From assembly GCA_964477115.1 (NCBI GenBank), contig CAYZCY010000008.1, positions 1 through 48,665 on the forward strand: 48,665 nucleotides of DNA, given 5' to 3'. Numbering within the stretch: position 1 is the stretch's first letter; each line of letters begins with the position of its first letter. The DNA comes from RGIG3135 sp964477115. GTDB lineage: Bacteria; Actinomycetota; Coriobacteriia; Coriobacteriales; Eggerthellaceae. This document shows positions 23,430 through 32,206 of this stretch, in pieces. Position numbers and translations under genes: made by a program. A model generated the notes under the pieces. The model was given only the letters and a program-made list of their open reading frames with translations. It was not told where the DNA came from and did not search any database.

Positions 23430-24430
23430 AGGTTGCAGTAATCGGTGCGGGTTCCTGGGGAACCGCGCTTTCCCAAACCTTAACCGTTAACGGCCATGAC
23501 GTGAACCTTATGCCTCGCAGACCCGAGGTTGCTGACTCCATTAACCATGAGCATCGCAATCCTCGCTATCTGACCGATGTGGTTCTTTCTGATCGTGTCA
23601 CGGCAAGCCTGTCCTATCGCGAGGCCTTGGCTGGTGCTTGCGCATGCGTCATCGTGACGCCTTCCAACACGCTTCGTAACGTCGGCCGTGCCATTGCGGA
23701 TATCGCTGACGACAACCTGCCCATCGTCATCTGCTCGAAGGGCGTTGAGGAGAAGACGGGCCTTCTTCCCATCGAGGTCTTGGCCGAGGAAGTGGGAAAT
23801 CCTGATCGCATCGCCGTTTTGTCCGGCCCCAATCATGCGGAAGAGGTCATCAAGGGCATCTATTCGGCTACCGTCATCGCGAGTTCCTCCAATGACACCG
23901 CGGTGTTCTTCCGCGATCTGTTTGCCACCGACTCCTTCCGCGCTTACACCTCAGATGACCCCGTTGGCGTCGAGCTCTGCGCCGCGTTCAAGAACGTCAT
24001 TGCCATAGCCGTGGGTGTTTCTTACGGCATGGGCTTGGGTGACAACACGGCTGCCATGCTCATTACGCGCGGCTTGGCCGAGATGAGCCGCATGGTGGTT
24101 GCCTGCGGCGGTCAGGCGCTCACGTGCATGGGTTTGGCGGGTACGGGTGACATGGTGGTCACCTGCATGTCCGAACACTCGCGCAACCGCCGCTTTGGCG
24201 AGCGCTACATTGCCAAGGGAAAGTCGGTCGATGACTTCTACGCCGAGACGCACATGGTAGTTGAAGGTGCGCTGGCCTGCAAAACGCTCGAGGCCCTATC
24301 GGTGAAGTACGGTGTAGAGCTTCCCATTACCGACATTGTGCGCAGTATTGTGTGGGATGGCGTTGACGTCAAGATAGCGGCCATGCAGCTGTCCGATCGT
24401 CCTTTGACTACGGAATTTTACGGCCTTTAG
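23426..24430 (+). CDS. gpsA: NAD(P)-dependent glycerol-3-phosphate dehydrogenase
   Basis: A 334-residue cytoplasmic enzyme that reduces dihydroxyacetone phosphate to glycerol-3-phosphate for phospholipid synthesis. The Rossmann motif GAGSWGTAL is at residues 7-15; SGPNHAEEV and the catalytic lysine region AAFKNVIAIAVG are present. The start overlaps the plsY stop (ATGA), and the plsY-gpsA pair makes biochemical sense since one product feeds the other. It ends one base before the convergent alkyltransferase-like gene, closing the long operon. Confidence 0.96.
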   Translation: MKVAVIGAGSWGTALSQTLTVNGHDVNLMPRRPEVADSINHEHRNPRYLTDVVLSDRVTASLSYREALAGACACVIVTPSNTLRNVGRAIADIADDNLPIVICSKGVEEKTGLLPIEVLAEEVGNPDRIAVLSGPNHAEEVIKGIYSATVIASSSNDTAVFFRDLFATDSFRAYTSDDPVGVELCAAFKNVIAIAVGVSYGMGLGDNTAAMLITRGLAEMSRMVVACGGQALTCMGLAGTGDMVVTCMSEHSRNRRFGERYIAKGKSVDDFYAETHMVVEGALACKTLEALSVKYGVELPITDIVRSIVWDGVDVKIAAMQLSDRPLTTEFYGL

Positions 24431-24431
24431 A

Positions 24432-24905
24432 TCAGGCAAACCTTCGCTCGAGCTCCAGGAAGGCGGCGCGCCTTTGGGCCTGCATGTCCGTTCCGGGAAC
24501 CTTCCCGTTAGCGCCAACGATGCGATGCGCGGGGATAAGGATGATGATGGGGTTCTTGCGAATGGCTATGCCAACCATGCGATAGGACTCCGGACAATCG
24601 ATGGCCTCGGCGATTTCTGCCGTTGTGCGCGTTTGTCCATAGGGGATTCGTTGGAGAGCGTTCCATACCTTGTTCTGAAATTCGCTTCCCTGAGGCTTGA
24701 GGGGTAGGTCGAAGGCGGTCCTTTTCCCCGCGAAATACTCAAGCAGTTGTGTTGCGCAGAGATTCGAAAGCTCGCAGGCGCGGTTTTCGCCAGGCATCTT
24801 TACAATGCCGAGTGCGATAGCGGTGATGAATCCATCGCAGACGCCGATGGTTATGAGGCCGTACGGGGTTCGGTAGGTGAAATAAGATTGATCGCGCAAA
24901 ACCAC
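24432..24905 (-). CDS. Alkyltransferase-like protein (O6-alkylguanine transferase fold, no catalytic Cys)
   Basis: A 157-residue homologue of Ogt/MGMT with the N-terminal domain and the DNA-binding/active-site domain (FQNKVWNALQRIPYG ... YRMVGIAIRKNP). The invariant PCHR active site reads PAHR (Ala126; codon at 24528-24530), and the conserved tyrosine of the recognition helix is Thr95. It therefore cannot accept alkyl groups and belongs with the alkyltransferase-like (ATL) proteins, which bind alkylated guanines and, in studied cases, hand them to nucleotide excision repair. The arginine finger (Arg109) is kept. GTG at 24905 is preferred over ATG (24935) because GAGGAAAGG lies 7 bases ahead. 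An ageing pseudogene is possible, but the frame is intact. Confidence 0.8.
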   Translation of the reverse strand: MVLRDQSYFTYRTPYGLITIGVCDGFITAIALGIVKMPGENRACELSNLCATQLLEYFAGKRTAFDLPLKPQGSEFQNKVWNALQRIPYGQTRTTAEIAEAIDCPESYRMVGIAIRKNPIIILIPAHRIVGANGKVPGTDMQAQRRAAFLELERRFA

Positions 24906-25026
24906 GTTCCGCCCTTTCCTCAAACTAGCCATCATTATAACGGCGCGTCTTAAATCGATTGGGATAGAATAGCCTTATGGCGGTTCGCGAGGGGCGAACC
25001 CGCTTTTCTGCGAAAAAGGGAGTCTC

Positions 25027-25737
25027 ATGTTCCAGCCGGTGAAAATCGCACCTTCCATCCTGTCTGCAAACTTCATGGATCTTCAGTCCGACATCGACTG
25101 CATTGCGCGGGCGGGTGCGGGTTATGTTCACGTTGACGTGATGGACGGTCACTTCGTGCCCAACCTCACCATGGGAGTGCCCCTGCTCAAGCAGCTTTCC
25201 CGCGCCACTGACCTTCCCATGGATGTTCACCTGATGATCTCCAATCCTTTGGTTCAGATCCCCTGGTTCATCGCCGCGGGTGCCGACATTATCACCTTCC
25301 ATGCTGAGGCGGTAAGCGCTGAAGAAATGGTGGAAGCGGTAAAGATGATTCACGACGCCGGCGTCAAGGCTGCTGTCAGCGTGAAGCCCAAGACTCCCGC
25401 CCCTGTCCTTGCTCCCGTCATCGCCGATCTGGACATGGTTCTCATCATGAGCGTTGAACCCGGCTTCTCCGGGCAGAGCTATATCGAAGGCAGCGAAGAT
25501 AAGGTTGCCGCCGTGGTCAAAATGGCCCGCGAGGTCGGCAACGAGCCTCTCATCCAGGTTGACGGCGGTATCGGCATTAAGACTGCGGCGCGCGTGGCTG
25601 CTGCCGGTGCTGACGTTTTGGTCTGCGGAAACGCCGTGTTTGCCGCCGAGGATCCCGCAAGCGCACTCAAGGCTGTGGAGGACATCGCCAACGAGGCGCG
25701 TCTTGCCGCCCTGGCTGCAGAAGGCGGGGTTCAGTAG
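25027..25737 (+). CDS. rpe: Ribulose-phosphate 3-epimerase
   Basis: A 236-residue TIM-barrel enzyme interconverting ribulose-5-phosphate and xylulose-5-phosphate in the pentose phosphate pathway. Signature segments are APSILSANF near the N terminus, HVDVMDGHFVPN with metal/active-site residues, VHLMI, and the phosphate-binding VDGGI segment. RBS AAAGGGAG precedes the ATG. Its leader carries a GGTTCG/CGAACC inverted repeat (about 24980-24998). The cysteine desulfurase gene begins three bases after its stop. Confidence 0.95.
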   Translation: MFQPVKIAPSILSANFMDLQSDIDCIARAGAGYVHVDVMDGHFVPNLTMGVPLLKQLSRATDLPMDVHLMISNPLVQIPWFIAAGADIITFHAEAVSAEEMVEAVKMIHDAGVKAAVSVKPKTPAPVLAPVIADLDMVLIMSVEPGFSGQSYIEGSEDKVAAVVKMAREVGNEPLIQVDGGIGIKTAARVAAAGADVLVCGNAVFAAEDPASALKAVEDIANEARLAALAAEGGVQ

Positions 25738-25740
25738 CTC

Positions 25741-26946
25741 ATGCCCTCGCATTTAGGCGAAGACTACATCTACCTCGATTACGCGGCGACGGCTCCTCTA
25801 TGCGAGGAGGCCGCCGTGGCCATGCAACCCTACCAGGTGTTCGGGAGGGCTCATCTTGGCGCGGGCGGAAACGCCAACTCCCTGCATTCCGTGGGAAGGT
25901 CCGCCTTCGAGCAGATGGAGCGCTGCCGTCGCGAGCTTGCGAAGTGTGTGGGCGCGCGTCGCCCCGATGAGATCATGTTCACCTCGGGAGCGACCGAGGC
26001 GGACAACGCCGCCGTTTTGGGCTTAGCCGATGCCCAGTTCAATCGGAGGAAAAGGTCGGGGAGCGGCAATTTCACCCCTCATGTCATCGTGAGTGCCATT
26101 GAGCACGATGCCGTTTTGGCTCCCGCCAAGCGCTTGGAGTCGCTCGGCTATCGCGTTACGCGCCTCTCTCCCAACAGGCAGGGCTTCATTGAGCTCGATG
26201 CGCTTGAGGGCGCGCTCGACGCCGACACGGTGCTCGTCTCAATCATGATGGCCAATTCCGAAATCGGCAGCGTTCAGCCCATTGCGGAAATGGCGAAGCT
26301 TGCACACGCCAACGGCGCGCTGTTTCACACCGACGCCGTTCAGGCTCTGGGCAAAATCAGCGTGAACGTGTCCGACCTTGATGTGGACGCAGCTTCGTTT
26401 TCCGCCCACAAGGTCGGCGGCCCCAAGGGTGTCGGCGCGCTTTACCTTCGCGCTCGCACGCCCTTCACCCCCTTCATGTTGGGCGGTGGGCAGGAAACCG
26501 GTCGTCGAAGCGGTACGCAAAACCTGTGCGGCATCGTTGGCTTCACGGCTGCATGCGCAGCTGCGGTGAACATGCAGGCTGCGGAATGGGAGCGACTGAG
26601 CGCCTTGCGTGATAGGCTCTATGAGCGCTTGCCGCAGATCAAGGAAGTTCGCGCCACGGTGGACGTGGAGAAGGGGAGTGCAAGCTATCTGCCCAATATC
26701 GTCCATGTGCTCATCGAGGGCTTTGAGAGCGAAACGCTCATTCTTCGCTTGGATACCATGGGTATCGGCGTATCGGGCGGCTCGGCCTGCTCCTCTCATT
26801 CCCTCGAGGCGAGCCACGTATTGCGCGCTATGGCTATCGATTCTGACCGCGCGCATGGTGCCCTGCGCATTTCCATGGGTCGATACACTACCGAATCAGA
26901 CATCGAGGCCTTGCTTGATGCGCTGCCGGCATGTCTTTCCAAATAG
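25741..26946 (+). CDS. Cysteine desulfurase (NifS/IscS-like)
   Basis: A 401-residue PLP enzyme that takes sulphur from cysteine for Fe-S clusters or tRNA thiolation. The N-terminal YLDYAATAP, the PLP lysine in SAHKVGGPKG, and the mobile catalytic cysteine in SGGSACSS are all present. GQETGRRSGTQN is typical of the NifS/IscS group. No scaffold (IscU) or MnmA gene lies next to it in the window, so the client is unknown. It is only three bases from rpe and 15 bases from the following PHP gene. Confidence 0.93.
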   Translation: MPSHLGEDYIYLDYAATAPLCEEAAVAMQPYQVFGRAHLGAGGNANSLHSVGRSAFEQMERCRRELAKCVGARRPDEIMFTSGATEADNAAVLGLADAQFNRRKRSGSGNFTPHVIVSAIEHDAVLAPAKRLESLGYRVTRLSPNRQGFIELDALEGALDADTVLVSIMMANSEIGSVQPIAEMAKLAHANGALFHTDAVQALGKISVNVSDLDVDAASFSAHKVGGPKGVGALYLRARTPFTPFMLGGGQETGRRSGTQNLCGIVGFTAACAAAVNMQAAEWERLSALRDRLYERLPQIKEVRATVDVEKGSASYLPNIVHVLIEGFESETLILRLDTMGIGVSGGSACSSHSLEASHVLRAMAIDSDRAHGALRISMGRYTTESDIEALLDALPACLSK

Positions 26947-26961
26947 AAAAGGAGCTTCGTT

Positions 26962-27777
26962 TTGGAGCTGATCAACACACATTGTCACACCGGCTATTGC
27001 AGCCATGCTGAAGGCGAGGTTTTCGAATACGTCGCCGCCGCCAAGGCTGCGGGTCTGAGTACGCTTGCCTTCACCGATCACTTCCCGTTGTCTGCCCAGT
27101 ATGACCTGGGCGGCTACCTGTCCGTTCCCGAGGAGAAGATCGGCTTGTACCGCGAAGCCGTGCTCAAGGCACGCGAGGAAAACCCCGATATCGAAATCAT
27201 CCTGGGTTGCGAGCTCGACTATCTGGGCCCTTGCGAGGACCGAGTGCTTACGCCTGCCGACTTCGCGCCCTATGAGCTCGTTTTGGGATCGGTGCACTTC
27301 GTTGACGGTTGGGCTTTCGACGACCCCGCTGAGCGTGCAGAGTGGGAGAAGCCCGGTGCTGCGGATAGGATCTGGCGTCGCTACTTCGAACTGTGGTGCG
27401 ATGCGGTATCGGATAAGTCTCAGCCCTTCCAGGTCATGGCCCACCCCGACCTCGCAAAGAAGTTCAACCACTACCCGAGCTATGACATCAAGCCGCTCTA
27501 CGATATGGCCGTTGAGGCTTGCGCAGCCTCTGGTCGCATGATCGAGCTTAACACTTCGGGCGCCTATTATGCATGCGAAGAGGTATTCCCTTCACCTGGC
27601 TTGCTGGCGGCTTTCGCCAAAGCTGGCGTGCCCTGCACGGTGGGTACTGACGCGCATGTGCCCGCCAACGTTGCGCGTGACATCAAACTGGCGTACCGTC
27701 ATCTGCATGAAGCAGGATACCGAGAGGTAACCGTCCCGACAGCAACGGGGGACAGAAGAAGCATTACCATCGAGTAA
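26962..27777 (+). CDS. PHP-domain phosphoesterase, histidinol-phosphatase-like
   Basis: A 271-residue metal-dependent phosphoesterase of the PHP superfamily. Motif I is THCHTGYCSHA, the second histidine pair is FTDHFPL, and GSVHFVDGW, MAHPDLAKKF and GTDAHVP provide the remaining metal ligands. The spacing resembles HisK-type histidinol-phosphatase; no other histidine gene is present, so the substrate is open. The start is a TTG at 26962, supported by AAAAGGAG nine bases ahead and by motif I starting at residue 6. Confidence 0.85.
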   Translation: MELINTHCHTGYCSHAEGEVFEYVAAAKAAGLSTLAFTDHFPLSAQYDLGGYLSVPEEKIGLYREAVLKAREENPDIEIILGCELDYLGPCEDRVLTPADFAPYELVLGSVHFVDGWAFDDPAERAEWEKPGAADRIWRRYFELWCDAVSDKSQPFQVMAHPDLAKKFNHYPSYDIKPLYDMAVEACAASGRMIELNTSGAYYACEEVFPSPGLLAAFAKAGVPCTVGTDAHVPANVARDIKLAYRHLHEAGYREVTVPTATGDRRSITIE

Positions 27778-27880
27778 ACAGCTTGCGGGGCTGCGCTCTG
27801 CGCGGCTTTGCTGGATTCATCGTGTTAAGGGGAGCTGCGTTTTTAAGGATTGCGTCCCCGGCAACTTGATTGGAGGCAAA

Positions 27881-28807
27881 ATGTCTCAGGGTGAAAACGA
27901 GTACATGGCATCCATCGGCTTTTCTGGGGGCGTGAAAGACGAACTTCTCAAGCGTCCCTGCTCAAGTTTGGCGCAGGTTGAGCGTGACTGGACGATAGGC
28001 TCTCTCGAGGCTGCTCTTCTGAGGAAGTTTCCCTCCGAAGACGCTGAGGCTTGGGATCGCACGGGTTTGGTAGTTGGCGAGCGCGCTTTGCCTTTGACCA
28101 AGGCGGCTTTGGCGCTTGATCCGACTCCTCGCGCCATCGAGGAAGCCGCCCGAGCTGGCGCCAACGTGCTCATCACGCATCATCCCCCCTTCATTTCGGC
28201 GCCTGACTCCTTCGCCCCCGAAAGCTCTCCGGCATTAAGCCCCGGCGCGGGCGTATGGGCTGCCATCAGGTGCGGGGTTGCGCTTATGTGCTTCCACACT
28301 GCGCTTGACGTGAGCTCTCAGGCGGCCAAGGTGCTTCCCGGTATGCTCGGCCTTGATTTCAGCGGAGGGGTGGTAAGCCCATCCTGCGATGGCGGTCTGC
28401 GCGGCTATGGGCAGCTTTCTCGTATTCGTCCTGAGGAATCGCCCATGACGCTCGGTACTTTCGCGGCTCGCTGCCTTTCCGTGTTCGGGCGCGCTCCTCG
28501 CGTGTGGGGAGATCCTGCTAAGGAGATCAAAGCCGTGGTCACCGCCACGGGTTCCGCTGGATCCTGCGGCCGCGATGCCCTGGCTTTCGGCGCCGATTGC
28601 CTTGTGTGCGGTGAGATCAAATACCATGACGCACTTGACCTTTCTCATGCTGGCCTGTGCGTCGTCGAGCTCGGCCACGATGTGAGCGAGCTTCCCTTGG
28701 TTGCCGTTCTCGCTCAGTCGGTTCTTGGTCTGGGCGTGTCGGAGGACGCGATAGTCCTCATAGACCAAAGCTCCAACTGGTGGCTGCCCGATGCCATCAG
28801 GATTTAA
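27881..28807 (+). CDS. Nif3-like dinuclear metal centre protein
   Basis: A 308-residue member of the Nif3/YbgI (DUF34) family, hexameric proteins with a dinuclear metal site and no agreed function. ITHHPPF and FHTALDV in the first half and CGEIKYHDAL near residue 250 supply the metal-binding residues. TTGGAGGCAAA precedes the ATG at 27881. The N-terminal ~35 residues are an extension relative to short family members. It is followed by a coiled-coil zinc-ribbon protein, a pairing common in Actinobacteria. Confidence 0.86.
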   Translation: MSQGENEYMASIGFSGGVKDELLKRPCSSLAQVERDWTIGSLEAALLRKFPSEDAEAWDRTGLVVGERALPLTKAALALDPTPRAIEEAARAGANVLITHHPPFISAPDSFAPESSPALSPGAGVWAAIRCGVALMCFHTALDVSSQAAKVLPGMLGLDFSGGVVSPSCDGGLRGYGQLSRIRPEESPMTLGTFAARCLSVFGRAPRVWGDPAKEIKAVVTATGSAGSCGRDALAFGADCLVCGEIKYHDALDLSHAGLCVVELGHDVSELPLVAVLAQSVLGLGVSEDAIVLIDQSSNWWLPDAIRI

Positions 28808-28869
28808 CGTTGGAAGCATTATCATAGGAGTTGTTCATCCGGTATCGCTTGAACGGAAGAGGTGCGAAC

Positions 28870-29589
28870 ATGGAAGTTACGCGTGAGCAAATCGACGCTT
28901 TGTTGCGGCTTCAGCAGATCGACCTTGATTTGATGCGCATGAAGAAGCAGTTTGACGAACTGCCCCAGCGTGCGCTCATCTTGGCTGCGCGCGAGAAGAA
29001 GGCCGGCATCGCCGAGAAGCAAGCTAAGGTGGCAGCCCTCAAGCGTGAGACGGCAAAGCGCCTGACGCGCATCAACGACGAAGATGCCTCTCTCGCCAAA
29101 AAGCAGCAGGGAGTGCAGGCGGCAATTGAGGCCGCGCAGGGAAATTACCGCAACGTCGAAGCTCGCACGAAGGAACTTGAAGGCATCGCCAAGCGCCGTG
29201 CTGTTTTGAGCGACGAGCTCGACAAGATCACCGCCGAAATCTCCAAAATCGAAGATCTCGAAGCGCAAATCGGCCTCGCTCTTGAAGAGGTGACTTCGCG
29301 CGAGAACGATGCCATCGAATCCTTCAAGCAAGAGGGCGGCGCTCTCAAGATGAACATCAGCCGCCTCGAGCACATGCGCGCAGATGTGGCTTCTGTTCTG
29401 CCCAAGGCCGTGCTCGACATGTATTCCAAGGCAGCCGCGCGTTCTGCCGGGGTTGCCATAGCGCGTCTTGACGGCGCTCGCTGCGGCGCCTGCCGCACGA
29501 GTATCGAGGGCGGCAGGTTGATTGAGCTGAAATCTCAAGCGCCTCTTGGGAGCTGCCCCCACTGCAAGAGACTCCTCATCATCGAATAG
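28870..29589 (+). CDS. Coiled-coil protein with C-terminal C4 zinc ribbon
   Basis: A 239-residue protein. Residues ~5-165 are a charged antiparallel coiled coil; the C terminus has a zinc ribbon with CGAC ... CPHC (two CXXC pairs about 25 residues apart). Similar proteins are widespread in Actinobacteria and next to Nif3 genes and are thought to act as nucleic-acid or transcription-associated factors, without firm assignment. ATG at 28870 follows GAAGAGG. A strong terminator lies 77 bases after the stop. Confidence 0.82.
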   Translation: MEVTREQIDALLRLQQIDLDLMRMKKQFDELPQRALILAAREKKAGIAEKQAKVAALKRETAKRLTRINDEDASLAKKQQGVQAAIEAAQGNYRNVEARTKELEGIAKRRAVLSDELDKITAEISKIEDLEAQIGLALEEVTSRENDAIESFKQEGGALKMNISRLEHMRADVASVLPKAVLDMYSKAAARSAGVAIARLDGARCGACRTSIEGGRLIELKSQAPLGSCPHCKRLLIIE

Positions 29590-29665
29590 AGCCATATATA
29601 GGAAAACATGACTTCCTCAAGCCCGTCAGCCGCTCGCAAGTGGCGTGACGAGCTGGATGCAACAC

Positions 29666-29691
29666 AAAAAAGCCCGCGACGCGGGCTTTTT
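29666..29691. terminator. Bidirectional Rho-independent terminator
   Basis: AGCCCGC (29671-29677) pairs with GCGGGCT (29681-29687). The stem is flanked by an A-run on the left and a T-run on the right, so it can stop both the zinc-ribbon transcript (plus) and the convergent rpmB transcript (minus). Confidence 0.9.
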
Positions 29692-29718
29692 CAATGCTCT
29701 AAAAAGACTGGGGAGTGC

Positions 29719-29910
29719 TTAAGCGCGCTCGACCTTGCCAGCCTTCATGCAGTTGGTGCAGACGTTAGCCTTGCGAACCTGGCCCTTTGCGTCCTTGATG
29801 GTAACCTTCTGCACGTTCGGACGGAAGGTACGGTTGGACACGCGGTGGGAGTGGCTGATGCTACGACCAGCAGAGGGGGCCTTACCGCAAACTTCACAAA
29901 CCTTGGACAT
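29719..29910 (-). CDS. rpmB: 50S ribosomal protein L28
   Basis: A 63-residue ribosomal protein. It begins MSKVCEVCGK and carries two CXXC pairs (CEVC, CTNC), the zinc-binding C+ form of L28; GRSISHSHRVSNR is the typical rRNA-contact segment. ATG at 29910 is chosen over 29925 because the family starts MSKVC and GGAG lies nine bases ahead. It is transcribed alone on the minus strand from a clear promoter, divergent from yloU. Confidence 0.96.
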   Translation of the reverse strand: MSKVCEVCGKAPSAGRSISHSHRVSNRTFRPNVQKVTIKDAKGQVRKANVCTNCMKAGKVERA

Positions 29911-29973
29911 TTCAATCAACTCCATTTACAGTACAAAATCGGTGTAACCCGTTTAGGACACAAAAGCTTATCT

Positions 29974-30003
29974 ACTATACCACAACGAACCAAGTGGATA
30001 CAA
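29974..30003 (-). promoter_or_regulatory. Promoter of rpmB
   Basis: On the minus strand TTGTAT (30003-29998) and TATAGT (29979-29974) are 18 bases apart, about 64 bases upstream of the rpmB start. Confidence 0.6.
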
Positions 30004-30075
30004 GAATTATTTGTGGATAATAGACCCGCCATTCATGGAACCAAGCTACGAGCGCTTTGCCCATGCGCTATACTT

Positions 30076-30139
30076 CTCTGATGAGATCAGAGCGGCAATT
30101 CTAACATTGCCGATCTACGACCGCAAATCAGTGCGGTCG
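30076..30139 (+). other. Three tandem hairpins in the yloU leader
   Basis: Three perfect 7-bp stems follow one another: CTCTGAT (30076) / ATCAGAG with loop gag; CGGCAAT (30093) / ATTGCCG with loop tctaac; CGACCGC (30118) / GCGGTCG with loop aaatcagt. The third ends five bases before the yloU ribosome-binding site AGGAAGGAG. A TATACT -10-like element lies just upstream near 30069. There is no T-run, so a structured leader is more likely than a terminator; its role is unknown. Confidence 0.7.
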
Positions 30140-30156
30140 ATATAGGAAGGAGCATC

Positions 30157-30504
30157 ATGAGCACAGCGATTCCCGGTAACCTGCACGTTGCAAACGACGT
30201 GTTGGCTGACATTGTCGGTAACGCAGCGATGGAGTGCTATGGTGTCGTCGGCATGACCGCGCCTAACGCAGCCGACGGTATCGCCAAGATCCTGCCCGCA
30301 TCGCGTCTTCGCCGCGGTGTTGTGGTGAACACCACCGAGGCTGGCATTCACGTTGAGCTGTACGTCGTTATCGAGTACGGCACCAACATTTCTACTGTTT
30401 CCCAGAATCTCATCGATCAGGTGAGCTTTGCGCTCAAGGAGTACGCTCGCGTTCCCCTTGCCGGCGTCGAGGTTCACGTCCAGGACGTCAAGGTTCGCCG
30501 CTAG
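30157..30504 (+). CDS. Asp23/Gls24-family envelope stress protein (YloU-like)
   Basis: A 115-residue protein of the Asp23/Gls24 (DUF322) family. The conserved block VLADIVGNAAMECYGVVGM near residues 13-31 and the VPLAGVEVHVQDVK ending are typical. Members are small cytoplasmic or membrane-associated proteins linked to envelope stress and fatty-acid metabolism; the molecular role is not settled. The RBS AGGAAGGAG is very strong. It precedes fakA, the same order as in Bacillus and many Gram-positive bacteria, and its leader contains three hairpins. Confidence 0.9.
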   Translation: MSTAIPGNLHVANDVLADIVGNAAMECYGVVGMTAPNAADGIAKILPASRLRRGVVVNTTEAGIHVELYVVIEYGTNISTVSQNLIDQVSFALKEYARVPLAGVEVHVQDVKVRR

Positions 30505-30517
30505 GCGCACACCAAAC

Positions 30518-30542
30518 GAAGCGCCGTCATAGAGGGCGCTTC
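30518..30542 (+). other. Hairpin between yloU and fakA
   Basis: GAAGCGCC (30518-30525) pairs perfectly with GGCGCTTC (30535-30542), nine-base loop. No T-run follows. It may tune fakA expression or stabilise the yloU message. Confidence 0.55.
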
Positions 30543-30568
30543 ACTCGATAAGGAGAAATTGAGTCTTC

Positions 30569-32203
30569 ATGGCTACTTACACTACCAACGATATCCTTAA
30601 CGCCATTGCGGCTGCGGTCAAGGCGCTGTCCGACCGCAAGGATGAGGTTAACCGCCTCAACGTATTCCCCGTTCCGGACGGAGACACGGGCACCAACATG
30701 TCCCTCACGGTTGATAGCGTTGTTGCAAACATTGCAAAACTGCCCATCGGCGCTGATGGCGCAGCTGTGCGCAAGGCTATCACCACGGGTGCGCTCATGG
30801 GCGCTCGTGGCAATTCCGGCGTTATCACCTCCCAGATCCTGCGCGGTCTGTGCGAGGGGAGCGTTGGTGCTGACGAGCTCAACACCCACTACATCGCCAA
30901 CGCCTTCGAGAAGGCAGTCGAAGTTGCTTTCCAGGCGGTGCGCAAGCCTGTCGAGGGCACCATCCTCACGGTCCTTCGTGACAGCGCAAACGCTGCAGTT
31001 GAGGCTCGCAAGGCGCGTCTGTCTACCGAGGATGCGCTTGACGCCATCGTCAAGGAAGCTTATGCATCCGTGGAGCGCACTCCCGAATTCCTCCCCGTCC
31101 TCAAGGAGAACGGCGTAGTTGACGCGGGTGGCTACGGTCTGGCGATTCTGTTCGATTCCTTCGTTGCCGCGCTGACCGGTAAGGAAGGCCCTCTGGGCGA
31201 TGAGCTCGCATTCGCGCGTGGCATGATGGCTCCCAAGGTTGAGATCGAGCAGATCAACGACTGGGAGGGTTCCCAGTACCGCTATTGCAACGAATTCCTC
31301 GTTGACTCCGAAACCCTTGATCCCGAGGCTGCTCTTGAGTTCCTCGCCACCATGGGCGACTGCGAGCTGTGCGTCGGCTCCGTTCCCAAGTTTAAGGTGC
31401 ACGTGCACTCCAACACCCCGGACAAGGTCCTCGCTTACTTCCTCGAGCGCGGTCAGATCTCCGAGGTCTTCATTCACAACATGCAGCTTCAGAGCGCCGA
31501 GCGCACCGAGATGCTTGCAGCCGAGCAGGAGCAGGCCGAGCATAAGGCACTTGGCTTCGTTGCCGTTGCCGCAGGTGAGGGTAACGCCGAGATCCTCAAG
31601 AGCCTCGGCGTGGACGTGGTTGTGTCTGGCGGCCAGACCATGAACCCTTCGACCAAGGATCTTCTTGATGCCGTTGAGAAGGTAAACGCTGACGCCGTCA
31701 TCATTCTTCCCAACAACTCCAACATCATCATGGCTGCCCAGAGCGCCTGCGGCTTGGCCGAGGTTCCCTGCGGTGTTGTTCCCACCAAGAGCGTCCCCCA
31801 GGCATTTGCCGCCATGTTCGTGGTTGATCAGGAGGCTTCCCTCGAGGACAACATCGCCGAAATGATCGAGGCTTATGCCGAGGTCAGGACCGGTGAGGTT
31901 ACCACTGCCATCAAGGACTCCAAGGATGCCCATGACAATCCCATCAAGGATGGCGATGTGATCGGTATTGCGGACGGCTCCATCGAAGCCGTTGGCCAGG
32001 ATATCGAAGGCGTTGTCATGCAGCTGCTTGAGTACATGGAGGCGGAGGACGCCGACACGCTCACCCTGCTTGCCGGCGAAGACATGGCTGACGAGAGCTT
32101 CGAGGCCTTGATCGAAAAGATCGAGGAAGCCTACGAGGATCTGGAGATCGACTCCCATCGTGGTGAGCAACCCCTTTACCCGATCATCCTTTCGGTCGAG
32201 TAA
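30569..32203 (+). CDS. fakA: DAK2-domain fatty acid kinase subunit FakA
   Basis: A 544-residue protein of the YloV/FakA family. The N-terminal ~200 residues are the ATP-binding DAK2 kinase domain with FPVPDGDTGTNM; the middle and C-terminal domains (from about 240) include the HVHSNTPDK segment that contains the phosphotransfer histidine region. FakA phosphorylates fatty acids held by FakB carriers, giving acyl-phosphates used by PlsY. No fakB gene is in the window, but plsX and plsY are. The RBS AAGGAG sits unusually far (about 13 bases) from the ATG. Confidence 0.93.
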   Translation: MATYTTNDILNAIAAAVKALSDRKDEVNRLNVFPVPDGDTGTNMSLTVDSVVANIAKLPIGADGAAVRKAITTGALMGARGNSGVITSQILRGLCEGSVGADELNTHYIANAFEKAVEVAFQAVRKPVEGTILTVLRDSANAAVEARKARLSTEDALDAIVKEAYASVERTPEFLPVLKENGVVDAGGYGLAILFDSFVAALTGKEGPLGDELAFARGMMAPKVEIEQINDWEGSQYRYCNEFLVDSETLDPEAALEFLATMGDCELCVGSVPKFKVHVHSNTPDKVLAYFLERGQISEVFIHNMQLQSAERTEMLAAEQEQAEHKALGFVAVAAGEGNAEILKSLGVDVVVSGGQTMNPSTKDLLDAVEKVNADAVIILPNNSNIIMAAQSACGLAEVPCGVVPTKSVPQAFAAMFVVDQEASLEDNIAEMIEAYAEVRTGEVTTAIKDSKDAHDNPIKDGDVIGIADGSIEAVGQDIEGVVMQLLEYMEAEDADTLTLLAGEDMADESFEALIEKIEEAYEDLEIDSHRGEQPLYPIILSVE

Positions 32204-32206
32204 TCG

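Noticed and set aside
24432..24905. Active O6-alkylguanine-DNA alkyltransferase (ogt)
   Set aside because: The acceptor cysteine is replaced by alanine in PAHR, so the transfer reaction cannot occur.
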